From a virus, in IMG/VR virus record IMGVR_UViG_3300021959_000326, positions 1 through 26,374 of that record: 26,374 nucleotides of DNA; one strand, 5' to 3'. The notes beneath the pieces were generated by a model. That model saw nothing but the letters and a program-made list of their open reading frames with translations, was not told where the DNA came from and did no database searches. Of this stretch, positions 1 to 5,413 are shown piece by piece. Each line of letters begins with the position of its first letter. Within the stretch, counting starts at the first letter, position 1. Both the position numbers and the translations under genes were made by a program.

Positions 1-46
1 TTTCAAAATGGAGAAACAATACTTTATATATATCTATATAATCAAA

Positions 47-134
47 CTTGAATGGCATCTTTTTTAGGTGTCATTTGAGATTGGTTTTATATCAATCATT
101 TTATATATTTTTAAACTTTAAAAGGTAAATTATT
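47..134 (+). promoter_or_regulatory. Two-hairpin leader module, copy A
   Basis: Hairpin 1 pairs 47-60 with 66-79 around a TTTTT loop, giving a 14-bp stem with some G-U pairs. Hairpin 2 pairs 79-85 with 91-97 (GATTGGT/ATCAATC). An A/T-rich spacer and AAACTTTAAAAGGT follow. The AAGG in that string is the SD for the gene at 135. The same layout recurs before the genes at 808 and 1367. Role inferred: an RNA processing, stabilising or translational leader. Confidence 0.7.
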
Positions 135-482
135 ATGAAACTATCTGCAATGAATAACTTTAATAAACTAGCAACAAATGAAACTCCACTTAGTAAACAG
201 AAAGAATTGTTAGGTCTTGATTATCTGAATGATGAATTATCAGATGATGATTATGATGCTGATGTTGGATTTGTCACAAAAGGTGATACTCTAATCAATC
301 AATTTTATAATGGCAATTGGAGTGCATCCGTTCAAGAAATGAAAGACCACTTTATTTGGTGGAATGAATTGTTAGATTATATGAAAGACCATGAAGTTTG
401 GAGTGACTTTATAAAAGAGAATGACCACTTTGACCATGCTTTTTGGGGTGAATTAGGTCATGCATTAGGGAGGAAATCATAA
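135..482 (+). CDS. Hypothetical early protein (115 aa)
   Basis: I do not recognise this protein. It is acidic, with an Asp-rich stretch around residues 35-45, and has an aromatic-rich C-terminal half containing many Trp, Phe and His residues between about 70 and 108. There is no signal peptide or membrane segment, so it is probably a soluble cytoplasmic protein. The ATG lies 9 nt after the AAGG of leader module A. The stop TAA shares its last base with the next ATG (TAATG), so the two genes are probably translated together. The location among small early genes suggests a host-takeover role, but that is inference only. Confidence 0.75.
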   Translation: MKLSAMNNFNKLATNETPLSKQKELLGLDYLNDELSDDDYDADVGFVTKGDTLINQFYNGNWSASVQEMKDHFIWWNELLDYMKDHEVWSDFIKENDHFDHAFWGELGHALGRKS

Positions 483-718
483 TGAATGACATAATGAAAA
501 AAGTAAGTGATGAAAGTTATCTTATAAAAATGTTTGATGATTTCAGACTAGGATATATAAATAAGTTTGAAGTTTATCCATCTGCATTGAAACTCATTAA
601 AGAAAAAAGAATTACATTAAAGAGGGTTAAACAAATTGCATGGATGACATGCAAAATACCCTCCAATGTAGTTGATGACAGAATTGAATACATGCAAATT
701 TTAGAAAATCAATTATAA
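482..718 (+). CDS. Hypothetical early protein (78 aa)
   Basis: I recognise no family. It is small, lysine-rich and predicted helical, with the basic stretch KLIKEKRITLKRVKQIAW in the middle. That could contact nucleic acid, although no clear helix-turn-helix can be assigned. The start at 482 overlaps the upstream stop as TAATG and is served by GGGAGG about 8 nt upstream. An in-frame ATG at 494 (MKKVSD) is a weaker alternative. Leader module B begins 10 nt after the stop. Confidence 0.7.
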   Translation: MNDIMKKVSDESYLIKMFDDFRLGYINKFEVYPSALKLIKEKRITLKRVKQIAWMTCKIPSNVVDDRIEYMQILENQL

Positions 719-727
719 AAGTATCAA

Positions 728-807
728 CTCATAACATCTCTTTTTGGGGTGTTATGGGATTGTTATTTTTAACAATCATTTTACAAACTTTAAAAGGTAT
801 AAAAACA
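728..807 (+). promoter_or_regulatory. Two-hairpin leader module, copy B
   Basis: Hairpin 1 is a 13-bp stem (728-740 with 746-758) with a TTTTT loop. Hairpin 2 is a perfect 8-bp stem (758-765 GATTGTTA with 770-777 TAACAATC) with a 4-nt loop. ATTTTAC and AAACTTTAAAAGGT follow, ending with the SD of the gene at 808. Sequence differs from copies A and C mainly where pairing is preserved. Confidence 0.75.
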
Positions 808-1287
808 ATGGATAAACATAAATTAGCATTTAATCAATTAAAAGCAGAAACACGTTCTTTAACCTATCCAATCATGAACCCTCATGATGATATTACAGAT
901 TTATTTGATTATGCCAATGATAAAATCATGGATTACATCAACAGACAAAATCACAATATGCAATATTTTAGAGATGAATTCTCAAGGTTGAGACATCAAA
1001 ACGATAAACTCCAAAGAATGTTAGTCAAATCAGTTTTAAACATCACCTATTCTGAACCACTCACATTTGATGAAATCACTAGGATATTGAGAAGATACGA
1101 ATCACCAAAGTTGGAAAGCTCAACTCATTCCAAGATCCCAATCAAGTATATAAATGAGGTCAAAAAGCATTATAAAGGCAAATTCAAATATAAATATAGA
1201 GGTAAATCTATCAAAGAAATAGGTTATGAAAGACCTCAAAGTCATACAACAAGAGCTTTTGCCACTCATTTTGCATTATATAAGTGA
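808..1287 (+). CDS. Hypothetical early protein (159 aa)
   Basis: I recognise no family. It is hydrophilic and basic, especially at the C-terminus, where residues about 110-140 are rich in Lys, Tyr and Arg. A helical, possibly coiled-coil stretch (about 45-75) precedes this. Nucleic-acid or ribosome binding is possible but unproven. I place the start at ATG 808 (MDKHKLAF). The upstream in-frame ATG at 754 would translate leader hairpins B and lacks an SD, whereas 808 has the AAAAGG plus about 10-nt spacing shared by the genes at 135 and 1367. It is soluble with no membrane segment. Confidence 0.75.
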   Translation: MDKHKLAFNQLKAETRSLTYPIMNPHDDITDLFDYANDKIMDYINRQNHNMQYFRDEFSRLRHQNDKLQRMLVKSVLNITYSEPLTFDEITRILRRYESPKLESSTHSKIPIKYINEVKKHYKGKFKYKYRGKSIKEIGYERPQSHTTRAFATHFALYK

Positions 1288-1290
1288 TAC

Positions 1291-1366
1291 CTTTTAGCAT
1301 CTCAATGAGGTGCTAAGGGATTATCATTTGATAATCATTTTATAAACTTTAAAAGGTGAAATTATT
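1291..1366 (+). promoter_or_regulatory. Two-hairpin leader module, copy C
   Basis: Hairpin 1 is a 13-bp stem (1291-1303 with 1307-1319) around an AAT loop. Hairpin 2 is a perfect 7-bp stem (GATTATC 1319-1325 with GATAATC 1330-1336). ATTTTAT, AAACTTTAAAAGGT and the ATG at 1367 follow. This is the third copy of the module and lies 4 nt after the stop of the preceding gene. Confidence 0.75.
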
Positions 1367-1690
1367 ATGGGAAATCGTGCAGTAATTTGTCTTAAAGACA
1401 ACAATAAGCAAGATACAGTCAATGATGATGATTTAGGAATCTATCTACATTGGCATGGTTCAGAGGATGATGTTAAAAGCTTTTTAGACCTCACAAAGTC
1501 TTTAATGAGTGATAGGTTAGGTGATGTCATTTATGGCAAGGCAAGGCTTTTAGGTGTCATCCATGAATGTATAAAAGGCAATTTGTCTTTTGGTTTAGAT
1601 AAATGCAAATATCTTGATACAGAAAATTATGACAATGGCACTTATATTGTTGACTGTTCAAAGATGGAAATTATAGGGGTGCAATCATGA
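1367..1690 (+). CDS. Conserved phage/bacterial protein of the 'MGNRAVI' type (107 aa)
   Basis: The N-terminus MGNRAVICLKD, the GIYLHWHGSEDDVKSFLDL segment (about residues 24-42) and a late DNGTYIVD match a small conserved protein that I recall from bacteria and phages. There the pattern reads MGNRAVI, then GIYLHWNGG, then VEAFL, then DNGVY. Its function is unknown. It appears to be a compact soluble alpha/beta protein. The start is fixed by leader module C and by the family N-terminus. The stop TGA overlaps the ATG of the next micro-gene (ATGA), with AGGGG in the last codons acting as that gene's SD. Confidence 0.85.
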   Translation: MGNRAVICLKDNNKQDTVNDDDLGIYLHWHGSEDDVKSFLDLTKSLMSDRLGDVIYGKARLLGVIHECIKGNLSFGLDKCKYLDTENYDNGTYIVDCSKMEIIGVQS

Positions 1691-1767
1691 AAGAATATTT
1701 AATTATATTTATTGCAATGATAATGCCTTTATTGCCTTTATTAATGATTTATTTTTTAGGGGGATAA
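1687..1767 (+). CDS. Putative membrane micro-protein (26 aa)
   Basis: A 26-codon ORF, MKEYLIIFIAMIMPLLPLLM and six more residues ending GG. It is almost entirely hydrophobic, so it would form one membrane helix. Its ATG overlaps the TGA of the preceding gene by four bases, and AGGGG lies 8 nt upstream. The next micro-ORF starts one base after its stop, with GGGGGA from its own last codons as SD. I recognise no family. Small early membrane peptides in phages can modify the host envelope, but this is inference. Confidence 0.55.
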   Translation: MKEYLIIFIAMIMPLLPLLMIYFLGG

Positions 1768-1768
1768 C

Positions 1769-1858
1769 ATGAACCTATTTTTAATCATAGCAATGCCATT
1801 TTTATGCATAGGAGTGGTTGCATTTTGTGCCATGTTGCTAGAACATTATTTAGGTTGA
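1769..1858 (+). CDS. Putative membrane micro-protein (29 aa)
   Basis: A 29-codon ORF beginning MNLFLIIAMPFLCIGVVAFC and ending LEHYLG. One hydrophobic helix spans about residues 3-24. GGGGGA lies 4 nt before the ATG, a strong SD. It is the last gene of the first early operon and a strong terminator follows within about 20 nt. Its final codons overlap the GGTTGAGATACCT repeat at 1853. It resembles the adjacent 26-aa protein in size and hydrophobicity, though not clearly in sequence. Function unknown. Confidence 0.55.
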   Translation: MNLFLIIAMPFLCIGVVAFCAMLLEHYLG

Positions 1859-1869
1859 GATACCTATTT
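1853..1869 (+). repeat. GGTTGAGATACCTATTT repeat, copy 1
   Basis: An exact 17-bp copy of 2089-2105. The first 13 bases also occur inside the exonuclease gene at 3847-3859. AGGT and ACCT ends make it weakly palindromic. Here it runs from the last codons of the 29-aa gene into the pre-terminator spacer. Confidence 0.7.
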
Positions 1870-1873
1870 CATT

Positions 1874-1913
1874 AAAAAGGGGGATGTCATAGTATTGGCA
1901 TCCCTTTTTTTTT
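1874..1913 (+). terminator. Rho-independent terminator of first early operon
   Basis: GGGATGTCA (1881-1889) pairs with TGGCATCCC (1896-1904) around a TAGTAT loop, and nine T residues follow (1905-1913). Five A residues before the stem also let it work, less strongly, on the minus strand. It closes the operon that ends with the micro-protein at 1858. Confidence 0.9.
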
Positions 1914-2049
1914 GCCTTAGAACGCCTTAAAATGACTCCAAATATCTCAATGATCGAAATATGGCCCCAAATTGCACTTGTCGATCATAAAGGTTGAGAC
2001 AACAAATTCAATGGCCGCGTAGCAGTTTTCAATGGCTGCAATAATAAAA
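1914..2049 (+). promoter_or_regulatory. Control region upstream of second early operon
   Basis: A non-coding, locally GC-richer stretch. It holds the inverted pair ATGATCGA (1950-1957) and TCGATCAT (1981-1988), a GGTTGAGA at 1992-1999, and a direct repeat TCAATGGCCGC (2008-2018) / TCAATGGCTGC (2029-2039). The direct repeats are exactly 21 bp apart, about two helical turns, and lie just upstream of the promoter. They look like regulator binding sites. No regulator gene can be linked to them from this window. Confidence 0.55.
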
Positions 2050-2080
2050 TTTACACAAAACGATATCCATGATATATAAT
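2050..2080 (+). promoter_or_regulatory. Sigma-70-like promoter for second early operon
   Basis: A TTTACA/TTACAC -35 (2050-2056) and a perfect TATAAT -10 (2075-2080), 18-19 bp apart. Transcription would start near 2087-2089, at the GGTTGAGATACCT repeat. It follows a strong terminator and precedes a long run of plus-strand genes. Confidence 0.65.
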
Positions 2081-2088
2081 TGTATCCA

Positions 2089-2105
2089 GGTTGAGATACC
2101 TATTT
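2089..2105 (+). repeat. GGTTGAGATACCTATTT repeat, copy 2
   Basis: Identical to 1853-1869 and placed at the expected transcription start of the second operon. TTTTAAACTTTGATAAGG follows, a variant of the AAACTTTAAAAGG leader seen before other early genes. It could be an operator or a 5' transcript element. Confidence 0.65.
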
Positions 2106-2132
2106 TTAAACTTTGATAAGGAAAAATAAACT

Positions 2133-2618
2133 ATGAAATATTTAATTATTCATGTAACAAATGGTGATGACATGTCAAGTTCTGGCGTGTCGATCATCAA
2201 TGCAAAAAATGATTCTGACATAGAATCACATATCCAAGAAAACTATATCAATGACCTTAGTGAAGATGTGCAAGTCACTAAAGATACTCGTGGCAGAATA
2301 ACATCAGGTGGTGAAGAGGTCATACCAGGTTTTCAAGCAATTTATTATATTGGTGATAGAGAAGATTGTGATTTCATTGGTTTCATGCCATACGATGACA
2401 CCATTGAGGCATTTTTGTTTGAGCCAAATATCTGTGAAGTAACTCCCTTGTATAATAAAGATACACTCAATGACATCATTGATGAGGTGCTTGAAGATTT
2501 AGACAATCGTGATTTAACTAAAGAAGATATTTTAGATGGTGATTTATTTGACTTCTATGAGGGTTCTTATGGAAAAATCGTAACTAAAAATACTTTTAAT
2601 ATGGAGGTGCAATCATGA
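2133..2618 (+). CDS. Hypothetical acidic protein (161 aa)
   Basis: First gene of the second early operon. I recognise no family. It begins MKYLIIHVTNGDDM and is strongly acidic, with Asp/Glu clusters around residues 108-140. It has no membrane segment or signal peptide. Very acidic small phage proteins sometimes mimic DNA or bind host enzymes, but nothing here shows that specifically. The start has AAGGA about 11 nt upstream. Its last codons (EVQS) contain GGAGG, the SD of the next gene, and the stop overlaps that gene's ATG (ATGA). Confidence 0.8.
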   Translation: MKYLIIHVTNGDDMSSSGVSIINAKNDSDIESHIQENYINDLSEDVQVTKDTRGRITSGGEEVIPGFQAIYYIGDREDCDFIGFMPYDDTIEAFLFEPNICEVTPLYNKDTLNDIIDEVLEDLDNRDLTKEDILDGDLFDFYEGSYGKIVTKNTFNMEVQS

Positions 2619-2884
2619 ATGGTCAAATTAAAAGATGGCTTGATGATCGAAAATTAGAATACAGAGAATCATCAACAGGTGGTGGCTTTAGTGCTTTATA
2701 TATTTGGTCAGGAAACTCAAAGAAAACATACATCTCTGTAAGTTCTCAAGAGTTTGATGAGATACCTACATCACTAATTCAGCCATTAAATTTAGTCGTG
2801 TCAGATGATGACAATACTTTCAATATTTCAATATTGCTTAAAGATGGATTTGCATCTTTAGACGATATTATCGTGTGTTATTAA
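2615..2884 (+). CDS. Hypothetical protein (89 aa)
   Basis: I recognise no family. Predicted small soluble beta-rich protein with a Gly-Gly turn (STGGGFSALYIW, about residues 20-31) and several hydrophobic strands. The start overlaps the upstream stop by four bases with GGAGG 7 nt upstream, so translation is coupled. It ends CY just before a hairpin-less copy of AACTTTAAAAGG, the SD of the next gene. Location suggests an early accessory function. Confidence 0.75.
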   Translation: MNGQIKRWLDDRKLEYRESSTGGGFSALYIWSGNSKKTYISVSSQEFDEIPTSLIQPLNLVVSDDDNTFNISILLKDGFASLDDIIVCY

Positions 2885-2903
2885 CTTTAAAAGGAAACAA
2901 ACA

Positions 2904-3140
2904 ATGAACGATAACCGAGGAACTAACGAATGGGATGGGGATGAAGGAGTTGAAGATAACATCCCAATGGATGGATTTGAACAACAAAAAGAATTAGAGG
3001 AGGCTCATCAACATTTCCTCATTAGAGATTTTGGTGAACTTGTGCTAGAACTTGGCCCTAATGCAGTAATTAATCAAATGGATAACGATGCAAGACAAGA
3101 GTTATCAATGGCTTTTAATAACCTAAAAAAAGGAGAGTAA
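2904..3140 (+). CDS. Hypothetical acidic protein (78 aa)
   Basis: Highly acidic N-terminal half (residues 1-35 rich in Asp, Glu and Asn) followed by a helical segment HQHFLIRDFGELVLELG. I recognise no family. AAAAGG ten bases before the ATG and the preceding AACTTT match the early-gene leader consensus. The gene lies 2 nt before the exonuclease gene and probably shares its transcript. It could be an accessory factor for recombination, but that rests on position only. Confidence 0.75.
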   Translation: MNDNRGTNEWDGDEGVEDNIPMDGFEQQKELEEAHQHFLIRDFGELVLELGPNAVINQMDNDARQELSMAFNNLKKGE

Positions 3141-3142
3141 AT

Positions 3143-4108
3143 ATGGTAGGAAAAGTAACACCGAATGACCAACTTTCAGCATCCGAGATACCTGTATTGA
3201 TGGGTGCTAGTAAGTTTAAAACAGTCAATGAACTGTTAAAAGAAAAGATGGATATTATTTCAGGAATTGAACCACCATTTATATCTAATGAATCAATGGA
3301 TTGGGGGAATACCTTGGAGGAAACTATCTTGGTTCAAGCGTGTAAGCGTTTAGGATTAGATGTCAAAGATTTAACGACTAAACATCCCAAGCCTTATTTT
3401 CATAAAGACTTGCCATTCGCATGTAGTTTAGATGGGGATGTCAAAGGCAATGATTCGATCATCATGACCGATCTTGATAAGGGTATTATCTGTGTCAATG
3501 AGGACGAGATAAGGTTAGAGGGCGTAGGTGTAGTAGAAGCCAAACTAACTGCTCACGAGGTAGAGAGTGCAGACTCTTTGCCTCTCTATCGTGGCCCATT
3601 GCAACTGCAAATGCAAATGGATACAGTAGGTGCTACTTGGGGTGCAGTGTGTGTTCTGTATCGTGGTACAACACTACGGACTTTTGTTTACCAAAGGGAT
3701 GTAGATGTATTGGCTCAAATACATGATGCTATCAATGACTTTCAGCGTAGGTTAGATAAGTATAAAACCAATGATGAGGTTGAATGGTATGAAATTAAAA
3801 CACCATCTGAGGCATCATCTATTTTCGATCATCCTGACAAGGATGAGGTTGAGATACCTGAAGCCGAGCATTACGCTGAAAAGATAATTGAATTTAGAGA
3901 CATGATAAAAGACTTGGAGGAGCAGATCGACTTGCATCAGATTCAGATTATGAATTTTATGAGAGACAATCAACATGCTATTTCAGGGCGTTATAAAATC
4001 TCATGGCCTGTAATCAATTATAAAGCGCAGCCAGAAAAGATAGTTAAAGCAAAAGAGGCAAGAACTATTCGACAATCTAAATTAAGAATCAGAGATAGGG
4101 AGTTATAA
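3143..4108 (+). CDS. YqaJ-type viral recombinase / alkaline exonuclease
   Basis: A 321-aa member of the YqaJ exonuclease family (PD-(D/E)xK nuclease fold, lambda Exo-like). These enzymes resect double-stranded DNA ends 5' to 3' to expose single strands for annealing. Visible family features are the N-terminal SASEIPVLMGAS motif (about 12-23), GNTLEE (55-60), the metal-binding Asp in SLDG (D97), the VEAK catalytic pair (E132, K134), and QLQMQ (154-158) with a following WGAVCVLY segment. A charged C-terminal helix (about 240-275) follows. The ERF annealing gene lies about 120 nt downstream, giving the usual exonuclease/annealase pair. GGAGAG lies 6 nt before the ATG. The length is usual for the family. 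Confidence 0.92.
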   Translation: MVGKVTPNDQLSASEIPVLMGASKFKTVNELLKEKMDIISGIEPPFISNESMDWGNTLEETILVQACKRLGLDVKDLTTKHPKPYFHKDLPFACSLDGDVKGNDSIIMTDLDKGIICVNEDEIRLEGVGVVEAKLTAHEVESADSLPLYRGPLQLQMQMDTVGATWGAVCVLYRGTTLRTFVYQRDVDVLAQIHDAINDFQRRLDKYKTNDEVEWYEIKTPSEASSIFDHPDKDEVEIPEAEHYAEKIIEFRDMIKDLEEQIDLHQIQIMNFMRDNQHAISGRYKISWPVINYKAQPEKIVKAKEARTIRQSKLRIRDREL

Positions 4109-4110
4109 CT

Positions 4111-4251
4111 ATGGAAGATTATGAACTAAAAGATACTCATACTTTTTTAGAAGTATTGTATCGCAATGTAAAAGATGTAAGTAAAAGGCAAGATATTATC
4201 AAACTTTATTTTGAGGAGAAAGACAATGACAACAACATCGGAGATTGCTAA
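4111..4251 (+). CDS. Small hypothetical protein between exonuclease and ERF (46 aa)
   Basis: A 46-codon ORF starting MEDYELKDTHTFLEVLYRNV and ending NIGDC. It is charged and helical. It starts 2 nt after the exonuclease stop with GGGAG upstream, and its stop lies 26 nt inside the ERF gene, so it may couple translation of the two recombination genes. I recognise no family. Support is positional (start context, spacing, fills an otherwise empty gap), so it could still be a chance ORF. Confidence 0.5.
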   Translation: MEDYELKDTHTFLEVLYRNVKDVSKRQDIIKLYFEEKDNDNNIGDC

Positions 4252-4660
4252 AGCGTTTGTAGCGGCACAGAAAGAGTTTGCACCAGCTTTAAAGAACAGT
4301 ACCAATCCACATTTTAGAAGTCAGTATGTAGACTTGGCTGGTTGTATTGAGGCAGTATTAGATGCACTACACAATCATGGATTAGCATTAATACAAAAGA
4401 CTCATGATGCAGAGTCAGGCATTAGGGTTGAGACAATTTTTCTACATGAGAGTGGCGAAGAGATGTCAGGGGGTGTGATTCATGTACCTGCTGACAAGCA
4501 GACACCACAAGGTTATGGCTCGGCTTTAACTTATGCAAGGCGTTATTCGATCATGGCCGCAACAGGTATTGCACCTGAAGATGATGATGGCAATGCTGGC
4601 ACAAAGTCTATGTCTGAAAAGTTAAAGACAACTGCACCTGTAAAAAAGCCATTAGCCTGA
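4226..4660 (+). CDS. erf: ERF-superfamily single-strand annealing protein
   Basis: A 144-aa ERF family protein that anneals complementary single strands in phage recombination and replication. Diagnostic pieces are QKEFAPALKNSTNPHFRSQY (15-34) with VDLAG after it, HGLALIQ (51-57), the ET-IFLHESGE segment (69-78), and QGYGSALTYARRYS (95-108) followed by IAPEDDDGNAG. The last is the typical acidic end of the core. The start is ATG 4226 with GAGGAG 7 nt upstream. An in-frame TTG at 4211 would sit on top of the SD and is rejected. The protein is shorter than many ERF proteins but keeps the whole core. Confidence 0.92.
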   Translation: MTTTSEIAKAFVAAQKEFAPALKNSTNPHFRSQYVDLAGCIEAVLDALHNHGLALIQKTHDAESGIRVETIFLHESGEEMSGGVIHVPADKQTPQGYGSALTYARRYSIMAATGIAPEDDDGNAGTKSMSEKLKTTAPVKKPLA

Positions 4661-4683
4661 GTCTGCCAGGCAAAGGAGAGTTG

Positions 4684-4893
4684 ATGTTTCCTGATGAGTA
4701 CAAGTTTACAGATGGATTTATAAGCTTGATTAATAAGATAGATAACTCATCAATAGATGCTAAAACTAAAAAGGAAAAAGCAGACCTATTATTTAAAACC
4801 AACAAAGCGGTATTGGAGAACCGCATATCAAAGTTTAAATTGTCAGACATTAAAAGAGCAATGGATGACCTTTTTAATAAGCATAAGGATTAG
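4684..4893 (+). CDS. Hypothetical protein (69 aa)
   Basis: A small, lysine-rich, predicted all-helical protein. I recognise no family. The start is ATG 4684 with AGGAG 5 nt upstream. A TTG at 4681 in the same frame is too close to the SD. It lies between the ERF annealase and the following phage genes, in the same operon (gap of 2 nt downstream). A DNA- or protein-binding accessory of the recombination module is possible but not shown. Confidence 0.7.
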   Translation: MFPDEYKFTDGFISLINKIDNSSIDAKTKKEKADLLFKTNKAVLENRISKFKLSDIKRAMDDLFNKHKD

Positions 4894-4895
4894 TT

Positions 4896-5201
4896 ATGAA
4901 AGACCATTATTTAGTAGATGCAGAGTACGAAAACTTTACATTCAGCAATCCAAACATGGGTAACCCTGATGCTAGATTGTTTATTGCAATACTAGCTAAT
5001 GCGATACATGATGCAGTTGCAGCACAATCAGGTGCAAGGGTGAGACAACAAGCATTGGATTGGCTAGAGAATGATGATGGACTTATATATTATTGTCTTG
5101 GTGTTTCTCGGATAAGTCGTGATGGATTATTAAGACGAGTTCGAGAAATGCGAGACAACAATATTAATCTTAAAAATATGTACACTAGGAGAGATAAATG
5201 A
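4896..5201 (+). CDS. Small phage protein, helical, WL...GV-type (101 aa)
   Basis: The middle of the protein contains an alanine-rich helix (about 30-50), ALDWLENDDGLIYYCLGVSR (53-72) and RDGLLRRVREM. That pattern recalls small proteins encoded near recombination or terminase genes in many phages, which carry an A-x-x-WL then C-x-x-x-G-x then R-x-R/V motif of unknown function. I cannot name a family with certainty. It is soluble, and the basic end RDGLLRRVREMRD could contact DNA. The start has AAGGA upstream. The stop overlaps the next ATG (ATGA), coupling it to the helix-turn-helix gene. Confidence 0.7.
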   Translation: MKDHYLVDAEYENFTFSNPNMGNPDARLFIAILANAIHDAVAAQSGARVRQQALDWLENDDGLIYYCLGVSRISRDGLLRRVREMRDNNINLKNMYTRRDK

Positions 5202-5413
5202 ATATGACAAATCAAGAAACAAGATTATTGCATTACCTAGAATCAAACAAAAAGATCAGTCCGATGGAAGCTTGGACTGAACTTGGTATTTATAGATTAA
5301 GTGATGTGGTATTTAAGTTAAGAAACAAAAACTACGAGATCGAAACCGAAAGAAAGTCAGTATTAAACAGGTTCGATGAACCATGTAGTTTTGCAGAGTA
5401 CAAACTACTATGA
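5198..5413 (+). CDS. Small helix-turn-helix DNA-binding protein (71 aa)
   Basis: Residues 5-50 fit the short phage winged-helix-type domain found in many prophages (Pfam HTH_39-like). QETRLLHYLESNKKISPMEA covers the first helix and turn. WTELGIYRLSDVVFKLRNKN covers the recognition part (R33-L34), and YEIETE is the wing strand. It is probably a sequence-specific DNA-binding regulator acting on phage genes. It overlaps its neighbours on both sides by ATGA and has AGGAG before the start. Its position directly before the methyltransferase suggests co-expression with it. Confidence 0.85.
   Translation: MNMTNQETRLLHYLESNKKISPMEAWTELGIYRLSDVVFKLRNKNYEIETERKSVLNRFDEPCSFAEYKLL

Noticed and set aside
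37-42. Promoter from the TATAAT at the left edge.
   Set aside because: No -35 element at the right distance, and the inferred start would lie inside leader hairpin 1. A/T-rich DNA gives such hexamers by chance.
754-807. Start at 754 for the gene ending at 1287.
   Set aside because: It would translate both leader hairpins and lacks an SD. ATG 808 has the same leader and spacing as the genes at 135 and 1367.
47-1366. CRISPR array, considered because of repeated hairpins.
   Set aside because: The repeats are hundreds of bases apart, separated by genes and vary in sequence. No cas gene is present.
4211-4225. TTG start for ERF at 4211 and TTG start at 4681 for the next gene.
   Set aside because: Both TTG codons overlap or crowd the SD. 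ATG 4226 and ATG 4684 have good SD spacing.
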